Counted from the stretch's first letter, positions 24,763-34,317 are shown. The stretch is 48,294 bases of DNA from Anaerolineae bacterium (GCA_022823165.1 JAJDXR010000041.1:1-48294); one strand, 5' to 3'. Notes: a model not told the origin generated them from the letters alone. Translations and numbers: made by a program.

Positions 24763-25184
24763 GGCAATTCTCTGGTTTAGATGGCTGGCAGAGAAGCGTG
24801 AGCCTACTTACGAATTGTAGTTGAGCGCTAAGCGCATATCAAGCACATTGAGCGGCCATGTATCGGCGAGATGGAGTAATGTGGATGTGAAAAGGTGGCA
24901 GCCGGGCTTGCTGATGGCGGGCGGGGGTGATTGTCTCCACAAAGGCACAAAGACAAGGACACGAAGATTTGGTTTAAGCCGAAGCAGGCGGCCAGCCTCA
25001 ATTAGCGCCTGGGCATCAATTCGCCTGTGAATTACCACTTGCAAAATCTATAACGTCTGCGGCTGGCAATAGTTTCCTCGGTCTTTGTGGGTGGAACCGG
25101 GCGGATACAGTCCTTCATACCAAACTGTATATTCCCGTTCCAATTGACTATCCTATAAGTCTCACTTGTACGTTTGCTCAAGCT
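24763..25184. other. Intergenic region with decayed gene and repeat fragments
   Basis: No convincing gene lies in these 422 nt. Two fragments can be named. 24904-24927 matches the last coding bases of the nucleoside ATPase gene (22646-22669) with one mismatch. 24934-24966 is a solitary CCACAAAGGCACAAAGACAAGGACACGAAG-type repeat like those at 34283-34310 and 34516-34545. A last part (25080-25184) is AT-richer and probably contains the acyltransferase promoter, but no clear box pair was chosen. Confidence 0.5.
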
Positions 25185-26054
25185 ATGCTGACTATGTTCG
25201 TCTTACGCTTCGCTCATCTCTACCGCGCTATGTCCACATCGGTGGTCGACGCCTTCTGCTGCGACCATCCCGCCCTGCGAACGCTGCTGCACTTGCTCTG
25301 CCTGCCCTTCGCGCTCGAGCTGACGCGGCTGGGTTTGAAAATGGAAAACATCATCGCGCGGGACGGCGACTTGAAAGGCGCCTGCGAGTGGCTGCTGAGC
25401 ATCGGCGCGGCCGGCATTCATATTCACGGCGCGCTTAATGTCCCCCGGTCCGGCCCCCTGCTCTTCACCGCCAACCATGCCGGCTTGGGCGACGCCCACG
25501 CCCTGCTGATGTCCTCGCCGCGGCGCGATACACGCGTGCTGGCGCATGATTTCGGCATCCTGCCCGGGCTGCGGCAATTCCGGCGCCATGTCATCGTCGT
25601 CGATGCCGAGCGTCCTGAGCCCGCCCTGCGGGCTTCGCTGCGTCATCTGCGCGCCGGCGGCTCGCTGCTGCTATATCCGCGCGGCGAAATCGAGGCGGAT
25701 CCGGCCTTGAACCTGGAGTCGGCTCTGGCATCGCTGCCGGATTGGTCGGCGAGCATCGAGCTTTTTGCGCGCCACGCGCCCGATTTGGCGGTCGTTCCGG
25801 TGGCCACCGGCGGTGTACTATCGCGCCGGGCTCTGCGCAATCGGCTGGTGAGGCTGTATAAAGACCAGGACAAGCGACATTTTCTGGCGGCTACCTTTCA
25901 GATGATGTTTGCCTGCTATCGCGATCCGGTCATCAATGTGGTCTATGGGCAGGCTTTGCGCGGAGACATGGCTACGCGCGAGAGTGTGGTGCAACAAATG
26001 ACTGAGCTGTTGTCGCGCGTCCATGCCGCGCAGGCGGCGCGGCTTTCCGCCTGA
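25185..26054 (+). CDS. PlsC-like glycerophospholipid acyltransferase
   Basis: Predicted membrane-associated acyltransferase of the LPLAT/AGPAT group, 289 aa, transferring an acyl chain to a lysophospholipid or another acceptor. The catalytic NHxxxxD motif is present as NHAGLGDA near residues 97-104. The acceptor-binding motif appears as YPRGEIE near 165-171, in place of the usual FPEGTR, so substrate choice may differ. A central hydrophobic helix (LHLLCLPFALELTRL) precedes the catalytic part. The C-terminal RLSA and weak tail are ordinary. Start at 25185 is the first ATG; Met5 is an alternative. It lies 88 nt before the polysaccharide exporter genes, and a role in envelope lipid synthesis is inference. 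Confidence 0.75.
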   Translation: MLTMFVLRFAHLYRAMSTSVVDAFCCDHPALRTLLHLLCLPFALELTRLGLKMENIIARDGDLKGACEWLLSIGAAGIHIHGALNVPRSGPLLFTANHAGLGDAHALLMSSPRRDTRVLAHDFGILPGLRQFRRHVIVVDAERPEPALRASLRHLRAGGSLLLYPRGEIEADPALNLESALASLPDWSASIELFARHAPDLAVVPVATGGVLSRRALRNRLVRLYKDQDKRHFLAATFQMMFACYRDPVINVVYGQALRGDMATRESVVQQMTELLSRVHAAQAARLSA

Positions 26055-26142
26055 GTTTTCGCGGGCAACTTTAGGTTTCACAAATCACCGTTGCCGGCGA
26101 TAATATCAGAGTGATTGCAGCCAACAGAGTCGTCCGGTCCCG

Positions 26143-26949
26143 ATGAGTCAGTGGTCAAACAACAATCCCGCGCAAGACAGATTTCACTATTGGCTGAGCT
26201 ACTGGAATCTGCTGATCTCGCTCGTTAGCCGCGATATCCGCGCGCGCTATCGCCGTACCTTCCTGGGTCCGCTTTGGGCGATTATCCCGGCCATTTTGGC
26301 GACCGTGATCTTCAGTTTTTTGAGTGGATTGGTCTCCGTGGATACTGAGGGCGCGCCCCGCCTGGCTTTTACTTTTGCCGCCACCGTTCCCTGGACCTTC
26401 TTTCAAAGTACGGCGGTGCGCATACCGCACGGCGTATTGGGGAATGGGGCGCTATTGCGTAAGATGCCCGTACCCCGGCAAATCTTCCCCGTCGTGGTTC
26501 TGCTGACGACTTTCTTCGATTTCCTGATGTCCTTCGTCGTGCTTGTGGTGACGCTGCAACTCTTGAGCATACCGATCACCTCAGCCTGGCTTTGGCTGCC
26601 GCTGCTAATCTTCATGACGGGGCTATTGGGATGGGTGGTGGGCATCGGCGTGGCCGCCTTCACCATTTACCGGCGCGATCTGCTGCATGGCATGCAGCAC
26701 CTCATGCAAGTCTGGCTCATCTTGACCCCGGTCATCTATTCCGCGAAGGAGTTGGAGAGCGGATTGCAATTGGTGCACTCGCTGAACCCGGCTGTGGGTA
26801 TTATCGACGGTTTTCGCCGCGTCCTGGTTTTTGGTCAGCCGCCCGATGTCGCGCTGCTGGTGAGCAGCATGGTCATCACTTGCGCCGGGCTGGCGGTCGC
26901 CTACCCGCTATACCGTATTTTGTCACAATACTTCACTGATGTCGTCTAG
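26143..26949 (+). CDS. ABC-2 type polysaccharide exporter permease (Wzm/TagG-like)
   Basis: Membrane subunit of an ABC exporter for a surface polysaccharide, 268 aa, with about six TM segments and no soluble domain. Family features: the N-terminal amphipathic segment LVSRDIRARYRRTFLGPLWA leading into IIPAILATVIFSFL, then VPWTFFQSTAVRIPHGVLGN, and LTPVIYSAKELESGLQLVHS followed by LNPAVGIIDGFRRVLVF, all classic for Wzm/TagG/KpsM. The ATPase gene begins 3 nt after its stop. No glycosyltransferases are in the window, so the glycan is unknown. Confidence 0.92.
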   Translation: MSQWSNNNPAQDRFHYWLSYWNLLISLVSRDIRARYRRTFLGPLWAIIPAILATVIFSFLSGLVSVDTEGAPRLAFTFAATVPWTFFQSTAVRIPHGVLGNGALLRKMPVPRQIFPVVVLLTTFFDFLMSFVVLVVTLQLLSIPITSAWLWLPLLIFMTGLLGWVVGIGVAAFTIYRRDLLHGMQHLMQVWLILTPVIYSAKELESGLQLVHSLNPAVGIIDGFRRVLVFGQPPDVALLVSSMVITCAGLAVAYPLYRILSQYFTDVV

Positions 26950-26952
26950 CCT

Positions 26953-28236
26953 ATGAATCAAGACGCTAATCAAACAGTTAGCGATACCGACTTCGCCATT
27001 GCCGTGACGGATGTGTGGAAGCGCTATGGCTTGCCCCTGCGCCCATATCTAAGGCGTCAATTCGATCGGCTGCGCGGCCATGACGTATCCGATCGCTCGG
27101 CCTACGGTCCCTGGGCATTGCGCGAAGTCTCATTTGAGGTGAAAAAGGGCGAGTCCCTGGGCATTGTCGGCAAAAATGGCGCCGGCAAGAGCACCTTGCT
27201 CAAACTGATTGCCGGCGTCAGCCCGGCAACCTTCGGCCAAGTGCATGTAAACGGTCGCCTCTTCCCGATGATTGAACTGGCCGCCGGCATGCATAGCGAT
27301 TTGTCCGGGCGCGAAAATATCAAGCTGCTTGGCGCCATCATGGGATTTACGCCGCGGCAGATGGAAGAGAAGATACCCGTTGTTGAAGACTTCGCCGAAT
27401 TGGGCGAGTGGCTGGACAAGCCCGTCTGGCAATATTCGAGCGGCATGCAAGCGCGCCTGGGCTTCAGCGTGGCCGTCAATGTGGACGCCGATATCCTGTT
27501 GATTGACGAGGTGCTGTCGGTCGGCGATGTGAATTTCCAGAAGAAATGCCTTAACCGCATGGACGAGCTATCCAATAGCGGCGTCACCATCATCTTTGTA
27601 ACGCACAATCCCTATGCCATTGAACGACTCTGCGAACGGGCCATCTATGTACGCGAGGGGCGCATCGCCGCGTCCGGTACGCCCGCCGACATCCTGAGCG
27701 CTTATTTCCTGAAGTCGATGGACAAGTCGACTGTTATCACCGGCACAGATGTCTTAAGCGCTGACCAGCGCGAAGGCACAGGGGCGTTCCGCGTCACCGG
27801 GATTACCATGCACGATGTCCTCAGCGGCGACGAGATCACTGCCTTTTCCACGGGCGATTCGGTCGATTTCCGCATTGCCTTGAATGTCAAAGAGCCGGTC
27901 AAGGCTTATGGCTTTTCGCTGCGCATCGTAGACCCGGCCAATACCATTGTCAGCTATGTTATGGTTCCCATGTCCTCGCGTTCTGCGCTCGCTTTAGAGC
28001 GAGACAGCGTCCTTCAATGCCGCATCGAGAATATCAATCTGTTGCCCGGGCAGTATTGGATTGATGTCATGGCGCGGGAACTGGTCGGTCCGGTCATTGA
28101 CTCGGTTTCTTACGCCTATTCATTTAATATCCATGGCAACCTTCAAGTGATAGAGCAAATGGGAACCCGCGGCATCGTATATCTCCCGGCCAGTTGGAAG
28201 CTGCTGGAGGATGGTAAGGCGGGAGCGGTATCGTGA
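26953..28236 (+). CDS. Polysaccharide exporter ATPase with Wzt-type C-terminal domain
   Basis: Powers the exporter together with the permease immediately upstream. 427 aa: ATPase domain at about 15-250 with Walker A VGKNGAGKST (72-81), signature YSSGMQARLGF (161-171) and Walker B ILLIDEVLSVGD (181-192). The C-terminal 160 residues form a beta-rich domain like the Wzt C-domain, which in known systems reads the chain-end modification of the glycan. The N-terminal KRYGLPLRPYLRRQFDRLRG is typical of this class. So export is probably coupled to chain-end recognition (by family). GTG or ATG? The ATG at 26953 directly follows the permease stop and has no strong ribosome site, so coupling is likely. 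Confidence 0.92.
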   Translation: MNQDANQTVSDTDFAIAVTDVWKRYGLPLRPYLRRQFDRLRGHDVSDRSAYGPWALREVSFEVKKGESLGIVGKNGAGKSTLLKLIAGVSPATFGQVHVNGRLFPMIELAAGMHSDLSGRENIKLLGAIMGFTPRQMEEKIPVVEDFAELGEWLDKPVWQYSSGMQARLGFSVAVNVDADILLIDEVLSVGDVNFQKKCLNRMDELSNSGVTIIFVTHNPYAIERLCERAIYVREGRIAASGTPADILSAYFLKSMDKSTVITGTDVLSADQREGTGAFRVTGITMHDVLSGDEITAFSTGDSVDFRIALNVKEPVKAYGFSLRIVDPANTIVSYVMVPMSSRSALALERDSVLQCRIENINLLPGQYWIDVMARELVGPVIDSVSYAYSFNIHGNLQVIEQMGTRGIVYLPASWKLLEDGKAGAVS

Positions 28237-28251
28237 TGGATTGCGGCGCGC

Positions 28252-28338
28252 TTATCGCATCTGGCGGTAGATAATAATTGCGATAATCACTGTCGCCGCC
28301 ACGACGATAGCCACCGGGTTTATGCCGACATATTCCAT
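28252..28338 (-). CDS. Small single-pass membrane peptide, 28 aa
   Basis: A 29-codon ORF on the minus strand with an AAAGGATGTGAG ribosome site directly before its ATG (28350-28339). The predicted product, MEYVGINPVAIVVAATVI and on to IYRQMR, is one hydrophobic helix of about 18 residues ending in a basic tail, the usual pattern for a small inner-membrane protein with the C-terminus inside. It occupies most of the gap between the exporter ATPase and the kinase, on the opposite strand. Family unknown; coding status rests on the ribosome site and helix. Confidence 0.45.
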   Translation of the reverse strand: MEYVGINPVAIVVAATVIIAIIIYRQMR

Positions 28339-28454
28339 CTCACATCCTTTTCGCTTATGACTATGAATATACAGCGTTCGCCGCCGCATATCTTAATCGG
28401 CAGGCGCGCGGCGTCCAAGCCGAGCCGCCGGTCAACTGTGAGGCAAAAGCGTTA

Positions 28455-29330
28455 ATGAACATCGCGACGCAAGCGGTGAATTGCGCATTGAAGCGCATCA
28501 ACCCTCGTTGGACGCTGCAAGCCAGCCAGCCTCTCAGCCGCCGCGCGTCTCTGCTGCGCGTACGCTCCTCCGAGGAAGGAGAGCTGAAGCGCTTGGTCTT
28601 GCTCAGCCACGGCACTGCCGACCGCGCCGCCAACCCGGATATCGCGCGTGATGAATTTCGGCTATTAGCGCTCTTAAACGCAGCGGGACTGCCGGTTGCA
28701 GGACCACTTGCGCTGATTGAGAATCATGAGCCGCCTTTTCTCATCACTTCCTTCGTTGAAGGCGCGCCCCGTTTCACCGCCGGGGAGCCCTCGGCATTTT
28801 GCCAGCAGCTGGCTGCGGCGTTAAGCGACCTGCACGCCGCCGACATCAGGCCTGCTTTCTTGCCGCGGCTACCGGATGTCTTGGCGTCTACACTCGAGGC
28901 GAGACAAGGAGTCGGGCGGGTTCGCGCCTTCCTGCGCAGCGCCCTTGTTGGAGTGCGCTGGAACGAGAGCGTTTTGCTGCACGGCGACTTCTGGCTGGGA
29001 AACTTGTTGTGGCAGGGCGACCAGCTTTGCGGCGTCATCGACTGGGAGGACGCTATGCTGGGCGATCCCCTGGCGGACTTGGGCAAAAGCCGCCTGGAAA
29101 TGCTCTGGGCGCTGGGCGAGGGCGCTGCGCGCGAGTACACCGCTCATTACCTGGCGCTGAACCCACAGCTCGATGTGAGCGCCTTGCCCTTCTGGGACCT
29201 CTGGGGGGCTGTACGCTTGGCGCACTACGCCTCATTCGCTGGCAATCCCGCTAAAGCCGCAGCCATGCGGCAACAGTATGATCGCTTCATCCAAGCGGCG
29301 ATTGACGCGTTAGCGGCCAGCCAGAAATGA
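28455..29330 (+). CDS. Aminoglycoside phosphotransferase-like kinase (APH/fructosamine kinase superfamily)
   Basis: Small-molecule kinase of 291 aa with the APH fold. The Brenner-type catalytic loop is LLHGDFWLGNLLW near 177-189, with Asp181 as base. The metal-binding motif GVIDWEDAMLGDPLADLG follows near 195-212. N-terminal lobe features include RDEFRLLALLNAAGLPV. The HGDFW..N order and WED match the homoserine kinase/fructosamine kinase/phosphotransferase superfamily, so it need not confer antibiotic resistance. Substrate unknown. The last 21 bp overlap, on opposite strands, the 3' end of menH. Confidence 0.75.
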   Translation: MNIATQAVNCALKRINPRWTLQASQPLSRRASLLRVRSSEEGELKRLVLLSHGTADRAANPDIARDEFRLLALLNAAGLPVAGPLALIENHEPPFLITSFVEGAPRFTAGEPSAFCQQLAAALSDLHAADIRPAFLPRLPDVLASTLEARQGVGRVRAFLRSALVGVRWNESVLLHGDFWLGNLLWQGDQLCGVIDWEDAMLGDPLADLGKSRLEMLWALGEGAAREYTAHYLALNPQLDVSALPFWDLWGAVRLAHYASFAGNPAKAAAMRQQYDRFIQAAIDALAASQK

Positions 29331-30125
29331 GATGACCTGCTGGCAAAACACCGGCGTATTTTCTAAGTGAGTGTTGTGCCCGGCTGCGGGGATCAGCCGC
29401 AGCTGCGTCTTGGGCATGAGAGCGGCCATCGCTTCGTTGATGCGACGGAACTTGGCGTCCGCTTCACCGACGAGCAGCAGGGCGGGCGCCTGAAGCGCCG
29501 GCAGCCGCGGCCACAGATTGGGCTGTGCGCCCGCGCCCAGGCCGCGCAGGCTGTTGGCCAGGCCGAGCGCGCTGTTGGCCAATCGCTGCTGTCGCTGCGC
29601 CTCCAAGATCGTGGGCGGCAACCGGGATTGAGAGGCCCACAGCGGCAGCCGCTCCCAGTAATCGACGAAAGCTTTGATTCCCTGCGCCTGAATGCGGTCG
29701 GCCAGGGCCTGATCGCGGCGGCGGCGTTGGGCGCGGTCGCTTGAATCAGCCAGGCCCGGCGCTGCGCTCTCCAGAATCAGCGACTCAAAGCGAGCCGGAT
29801 AGCGCAGCGCCAAATACAGCGCCAGCCGCCCGCCCATGGAGTAGCCGAGCAGATGCGCCCGCTTGATCTCGAGCTGGCGCAGGAGGTCTGCGATATCGGC
29901 AGCGACGGCCGGCATGCGATAGCTCTCGACCCTGGCTGGCGAAGCGCTTGCGCCATGGCCCAACATATCGAGCATGATGACCCGCCAGCCGGAAGCCAGC
30001 TTCTTCGCGACTGGTTGCCAGGTCCCGCCAGCGCCGCTGAAACCGTGCAGCAAGAGCAGGGGCCGGCCGGCGCCGACGATTTCGACTTGGTAATGATGAC
30101 CGCTAGTTGTCGCTTGCAGGCGCAT
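29310..30125 (-). CDS. menH: Alpha/beta hydrolase, probable SHCHC synthase of menaquinone synthesis
   Basis: Predicted 2-succinyl-6-hydroxy-2,4-cyclohexadiene-1-carboxylate synthase, which removes pyruvate from the MenD product. 271 aa, alpha/beta-hydrolase fold. The nucleophile Ser is in LLGYSMGGRLALYLAL near 89-104 and the oxyanion-hole strand in LLLLHGFSGAGGTW near 22-35. Asp lies in LLLVGEADAKF and His in AAGHNTHLENT near the C-terminus, which completes the triad. The motif after the serine (ESAAPGLADSSDRAQRRRRD) resembles MenH. It is the last gene of the men unit and overlaps menE by 23 bp. The C-terminal end overlaps the opposite-strand kinase gene. Confidence 0.85.
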   Translation of the reverse strand: MRLQATTSGHHYQVEIVGAGRPLLLLHGFSGAGGTWQPVAKKLASGWRVIMLDMLGHGASASPARVESYRMPAVAADIADLLRQLEIKRAHLLGYSMGGRLALYLALRYPARFESLILESAAPGLADSSDRAQRRRRDQALADRIQAQGIKAFVDYWERLPLWASQSRLPPTILEAQRQQRLANSALGLANSLRGLGAGAQPNLWPRLPALQAPALLLVGEADAKFRRINEAMAALMPKTQLRLIPAAGHNTHLENTPVFCQQVISFLAGR

Positions 30126-31581
30126 CGTCGAAGACTTTTCGCGCGTCTCGCCGCCGCACCTTACCCGATGCCGTGCGCGGCAGCGCTTTCACAAAGGCGA
30201 TATTCCGCGGGACTTTGTAACCCGCCAGACGCTCACGCGCGAAGGCGGAGATGGCTTCGGCGGAAACCGACTGACCCGCGCGCGTCACAATGACCGCAGC
30301 GGCGCGCTGCCCCCATTTTGGATCCGGCAAGCCCAGCACCACGGCTTCCGCAACAGCCGGATGCTGGCGCAGCGCCGCTTCCACCTCAGCCGGATAGATA
30401 TTCTCGCCGCCGCTGACGATCAGGTCAACGCGGCGCTGCAATATGAAGAGGTCGCCGTCTTGATCCAGATAGCCGATGTCGCCGGTATGCAGCCAGCCAT
30501 CGCGCAGGGCTTTCGCGCTGGCGGCCGGGTCATTGTAGTAGCCGCGCATGACAGTTTCTCCGCCGACGAGCACCTCGCCAGGCGTATCTGGCGGCGCGTC
30601 CTTTCCCTGCTCGTCAATGATGCGCACTGTCGAATACAGCAGCGGCTTGCCCGCCGTGCCGGGTTTCCGGTACACCAGGTCCGGCAAGGCAGTCGCTACC
30701 TGCGAGGCTGTTTCCGTGAGACCGTAGCTGGTCGCGACCGGCAGCTTCTCCGCGACGCAGCGCTGCAACAGTTGCGGAGAGGGCGCTTCTCCACCGAGCA
30801 AAATGAGGCGCAGTTGAGGATTCCAGGGGCGCGTCTTGGCATCCAGCAGGCGCTGCAGCATGGTCGGCGCCAGCGAAGCCAGCGTAATCGGATTATCGCT
30901 TAGCGTCTGATTCACCCGGTGGACATCAAAGGGCGCCGCCGGCATCAGGTCGAAAGCCGTGCCATAGATCAGCGAGCGCAGGACGATGCTCAACCCGCCA
31001 AGATGGTAAAGCGGCAAGACGCATAACCAGCGTTCGCGCTGTCGATGCTCCAGCTTGAAGCCCGAAGCAAGCGCGCTGCTGACTATGTTGCCGTAGGTCA
31101 AAATTGCTGCTTTGGGCCGCCCGCTCGTGCCTGATGTGTGGACAATGGCGAAGTCATCATTCAAATTCATCCAGCCGTATTCGTTATATGCTGACGACGC
31201 TTCGGCAAAGGTCTGCCCTCGCAATTCAAGCGTATCGACGCCTAAGCCGCCCGTTTGCGCTGATGTCGACGGGTCGCATAACACCAGCCGGCAATCGACA
31301 TTTTCTACCTGCCAGCTTAGCTCGGGCTTGGTCAAACGTGTATTCAAGGGGACTGCTACCAGTCCCATCCGCATCAGCGCCAACAGCGACCCGACGAAAG
31401 GGAGCCCGTTGGCCATGAGCAGGCCGACTTTGTCGCCGGGCTTGAGCGCCTTGAAACGCTGAATCAGGCCGCATCCGCCCGCTGCCAGGCGATTCATTTC
31501 AGCGAAGCTGATGACCCGGCCCCCCAGCATAAGAAAGGGTTTATCGGGCTCTGGATTAACATGCCGCTTCTGGTCAAGCAT
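30103..31581 (-). CDS. menE: o-Succinylbenzoate-CoA ligase
   Basis: Activates o-succinylbenzoate to its CoA ester for ring closure by MenB. 492 aa. AMP-forming ligase motifs: VHTSGTSGRPKAAILTYGN near 145-163, TSYGLTETASQ near 280-290, HTGDIGYLDQDGDLF near 363-377, RVDLIVSGGENIYPAEVEAA, and the catalytic Lys in TASGKVRRRDA near the end. Assignment to MenE and not another ligase follows from its place between menB and menH; GLTETASQVAT also fits MenE. ATG with GAGAGCG upstream, 27 nt after menB. Confidence 0.88.
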   Translation of the reverse strand: MLDQKRHVNPEPDKPFLMLGGRVISFAEMNRLAAGGCGLIQRFKALKPGDKVGLLMANGLPFVGSLLALMRMGLVAVPLNTRLTKPELSWQVENVDCRLVLCDPSTSAQTGGLGVDTLELRGQTFAEASSAYNEYGWMNLNDDFAIVHTSGTSGRPKAAILTYGNIVSSALASGFKLEHRQRERWLCVLPLYHLGGLSIVLRSLIYGTAFDLMPAAPFDVHRVNQTLSDNPITLASLAPTMLQRLLDAKTRPWNPQLRLILLGGEAPSPQLLQRCVAEKLPVATSYGLTETASQVATALPDLVYRKPGTAGKPLLYSTVRIIDEQGKDAPPDTPGEVLVGGETVMRGYYNDPAASAKALRDGWLHTGDIGYLDQDGDLFILQRRVDLIVSGGENIYPAEVEAALRQHPAVAEAVVLGLPDPKWGQRAAAVIVTRAGQSVSAEAISAFARERLAGYKVPRNIAFVKALPRTASGKVRRRDARKVFDDAPASDN

Positions 31582-31608
31582 TGCGCTCTCGCCTTGCTAT
31601 GATTGGGC

Positions 31609-32496
31609 TCAAGCCCGCCGCGGGAATTTGCTGAAGTCGGGCTTGCGGCCCTCGAGGAAGGCGTTTTTGCCCTCGCTGCCTTCTTCAGTCATATAGAAGA
31701 GCATGGTGGCGTCACCCGCCAGGACCTGTACGCCAGTCTGCCCATCCAGCTCGGCGTTTAAGCCCGCTTTCAAGAAACGCAGGGCGATCGGGCTTTTGCT
31801 GAGGATCTCGCGCGACCACTGCAGCGCCTCGCGCTCCAGCTCCGCCAGCGGCACGACGGTATTGACCATGCCCATCGCCTCGGCCTGCGCGGCGCTGTAT
31901 TGGCGGCAGAGGAACCAGATCTCGCGCGCTTTCTTCTGTCCGATATGGGCAGCCAGGAAGGAAGAGCCGAAGCCGGCGTCAAAGCTGCCGACGATGGGCC
32001 CAGTCTGGCCGTAGATGGCGTTGTCGCTGGAGATGGTCAAGTCGCAGCAGACGTGCAGCACATGCCCGCCGCCGATGGCATAGCCGGGCACTACGGCGAG
32101 CACCGGCTTGGGGATATTGCGGATGTAGCGCTGCAATTGCAGGACGTTCAGGCGCGGTACGCCGTCATCGCCGACGTAGCCGGAATGCCCGCGCACTTTC
32201 TGGTCGCCGCCAGCGCAAAAAGACCAGATGCCGTCTTTCGTGCTGGGCCCGTTGGCCGTGATCCATATTACGCCGACGTCGCCGTCATGCCAGGCCTGCA
32301 GCAGCGCTTCCGTCATCTCATCGATGGTCTTGGGGCGGAAGGCGTTGCGGATATTGGGCCGGTCGAAGGCGATGCGCGCGATGCCCTCGGCTTTGTGGCA
32401 GGTGATGTCGTCATAGGCTTTGACCTCCCGCCAATCGACCAGGCGCATGAGGTCGGCCGTCTTGATCTGCGCTTGCTGTTCGGCTGTTGTCACCAT
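31609..32496 (-). CDS. menB: 1,4-Dihydroxy-2-naphthoyl-CoA synthase
   Basis: Crotonase-fold enzyme that closes the naphthoquinone ring from o-succinylbenzoyl-CoA. 295 aa from the chosen start. Signature features: [16 protein letters not shown] near 47-62 and [16 protein letters not shown] near 98-113. The oxyanion hole lies in [20 protein letters not shown], then [20 protein letters not shown], and the C-terminal [13 protein letters not shown] characteristic of MenB. The start at 32496 has AGAAGGAGA before it; the longer in-frame version at 32556 overlaps menD and is not supported. It lies 31 nt downstream of menD. Confidence 0.95.
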   Translation of the reverse strand: MVTTAEQQAQIKTADLMRLVDWREVKAYDDITCHKAEGIARIAFDRPNIRNAFRPKTIDEMTEALLQAWHDGDVGVIWITANGPSTKDGIWSFCAGGDQKVRGHSGYVGDDGVPRLNVLQLQRYIRNIPKPVLAVVPGYAIGGGHVLHVCCDLTISSDNAIYGQTGPIVGSFDAGFGSSFLAAHIGQKKAREIWFLCRQYSAAQAEAMGMVNTVVPLAELEREALQWSREILSKSPIALRFLKAGLNAELDGQTGVQVLAGDATMLFYMTEEGSEGKNAFLEGRKPDFSKFPRRA

Positions 32497-32527
32497 TGCA
32501 TGTCTCCTTCTTGTATTTGCGCTTCCG

Positions 32528-34264
32528 TCATGGTTGATTTGCTGCCAGCGCCTCACTAGCCGCCTGCATTATCTCCGCCCGCCGCCGCAGATCGGCCAAG
32601 GCGTCCGTGCGGACTTCGATTAGGGTCGACCGTGTCCCGCCTACCGAGCGGCTGAACGCCGTCCGGAAGCTCTCGCGGTCATCAGCGCGCGCATACTCGA
32701 GCCCGTACAGCGCCGCCGCGTGGCTGAAATCCAGACCATGCGGCGTGATGAAATAATCGCTGAAATGCGGCTCATGCTGTCTGACCGGCAGCCGCTGAAA
32801 GATGCCGCCGCCGCCGTTGTTGAGCAGCACAATCGTGGCCGGTACGCCGCAGCGCTTAACCGCCAGCAAGCCGTTCATATCATGATAGAGCGTGATATCG
32901 CCCAGCACCGCCACCAGCGGCGCCCCCCGGCGCGCCGCGCCGATGCCGAGCGCGGTCGATACATTGCCGTCGATGCCCGAGGCGCCGCGATTAGCCCAGG
33001 CGAAAGCAGGCCCCCCCGCCGCGCCGCCGAATTGATCGAGATGGCGGACGGGCAAACTATTGCCAGCGAATAGAGTGCTGTCACGTGGCATGAGATTAAC
33101 CACATCATATAACACGGCGCCGTCGAACCAGGCGCCATTGGCGATTTCCTCAGCGATGACTTTCTGGGCGATTGCTTCGGTTCTCCGCATCTGATTGCGC
33201 CGGTCCAGGGATTTCGCGGGCGGGAAGTCGTCCCAGTCGGCTTGCGAAACCGTGGCGGGGTCAATGGTCAGATGCTGCGTTAGGCCATGCGTGTCGTCAG
33301 CCCATTCGCCCGCTCGGCTGCAATAGATGTGGCAGGCCAGCTCCGCCTCCGCCAGGAAGTCCTGCATCGCCTTGCATAGCGGCGGCGCGCCAAATCTTAT
33401 GACCGCCTCGACCTGCGAAAAGTCGGCTTCGGGCGCCGCCATGAAGCTCTCGTAGGCGCCAATCGTATCTCTCGCGCGCATATTCGATGTGGCCTCCGCC
33501 AAGATGGGATAGCCGCTGATTTCCGACAGGCGCTGCGCCCAGGGCAGCAGCGCTTCCCGCTCTGCCAGGCTGCGGCAAGCGCCATGCCCAAAGTAGATGA
33601 GGCCGCGGCGGCTCAGCAGGTCGTCGGTCAAGAGCGCCGCCAGGTCAGCGCTGCCGCTAGCTGTTAGGGCGCTGAACAGGGTAGGCGGGCGGCGGTCGAT
33701 CGCCAGCGCGTCGTGATCATCGGCCGGTTCGAAAGGCTTGCGGAATGGGAAGTTGATATGCACGACGCCGCTCTTGCTCGCTGCTGTCTGATGCGCGCGC
33801 GCGGCCAGCGTCCGCAGATGGCGCAGGACCGCCGGCGGCGGATCCACCTGCGGCAAGGGCGCGTCAACGAATAAATCGACATAGTCGCCATAAAGTTTGA
33901 GCTGGTCGATGGTCTGGTTGGCGCCGCTGCCGCGCAGTTCCTGCGGACGGTCGCCAGTCAGGATGATTAGCGGTATACGGGACTGGCGCGCTTCAATGAT
34001 TGCGGGGTAGAAATTCGCCGCCGCCGAGCCGGAGGTGCAGAGGACAGCGGCCGGTTCGCCCGAGCCAATCGCCAGCCCCAAGGCAAAGAAGGCGGCGCTG
34101 CGTTCGTCGAGGTGAGAGTAAATCTCAATCTCGTCCCGATGCCGCGCCAGCGCCAGCACCAGTGGCGTATGCCGCGACCCCGGCGCCAGGCAGACACGCC
34201 TCAAGCCGGCCGCGACCAAAGCGTCTATAAAAGCATTGGCGTAGATTGTGTTCGGGTTGGGCAT
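32528..34264 (-). CDS. menD: SEPHCHC synthase (2-succinyl-5-enolpyruvyl-6-hydroxy-3-cyclohexene-1-carboxylate synthase)
   Basis: Thiamine-diphosphate enzyme that condenses isochorismate with 2-oxoglutarate, the first committed step of menaquinone synthesis. 578 aa, a normal length. N-terminal motifs: [15 protein letters not shown] (26-40), [16 protein letters not shown] near 49-64 including the conserved Glu, and [17 protein letters not shown]. The C-terminal ThDP-binding motif spans [15 protein letters not shown] through [13 protein letters not shown] near 460-500. It heads the menD-menB-menE-menH unit. MenF, MenC, MenA and MenG are not in the window. No strong ribosome site precedes the ATG. 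Confidence 0.95.
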   Translation of the reverse strand: MPNPNTIYANAFIDALVAAGLRRVCLAPGSRHTPLVLALARHRDEIEIYSHLDERSAAFFALGLAIGSGEPAAVLCTSGSAAANFYPAIIEARQSRIPLIILTGDRPQELRGSGANQTIDQLKLYGDYVDLFVDAPLPQVDPPPAVLRHLRTLAARAHQTAASKSGVVHINFPFRKPFEPADDHDALAIDRRPPTLFSALTASGSADLAALLTDDLLSRRGLIYFGHGACRSLAEREALLPWAQRLSEISGYPILAEATSNMRARDTIGAYESFMAAPEADFSQVEAVIRFGAPPLCKAMQDFLAEAELACHIYCSRAGEWADDTHGLTQHLTIDPATVSQADWDDFPPAKSLDRRNQMRRTEAIAQKVIAEEIANGAWFDGAVLYDVVNLMPRDSTLFAGNSLPVRHLDQFGGAAGGPAFAWANRGASGIDGNVSTALGIGAARRGAPLVAVLGDITLYHDMNGLLAVKRCGVPATIVLLNNGGGGIFQRLPVRQHEPHFSDYFITPHGLDFSHAAALYGLEYARADDRESFRTAFSRSVGGTRSTLIEVRTDALADLRRRAEIMQAASEALAANQP

Positions 34265-34282
34265 TCTGGTATTCTCTTTTTT

Positions 34283-34310
34283 TCACCACAAAGACACAAA
34301 GATCACGAAG
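34283..34310. repeat. CACCACAAAGACACAAAG-type repeat, copy downstream of GxxExxY remnant
   Basis: CACCACAAAGACACAAAG then ATCACGAAG, preceded by a T-run. Same orientation as the related sequence at 34516-34545, so the pair flanks the remnant as direct repeats; a third relative is at 24934-24966. Repeats of this wording are commonly found beside GxxExxY genes. Confidence 0.7.
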
Positions 34311-34317
34311 TCCCCTT

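Noticed and set aside
24808..25044. 78-codon minus-strand ORF in the 24.8-25.2 kb gap
   Set aside because: Part of its translation is simply the CACAAAG-type repeat read in one frame; no ribosome site or family.
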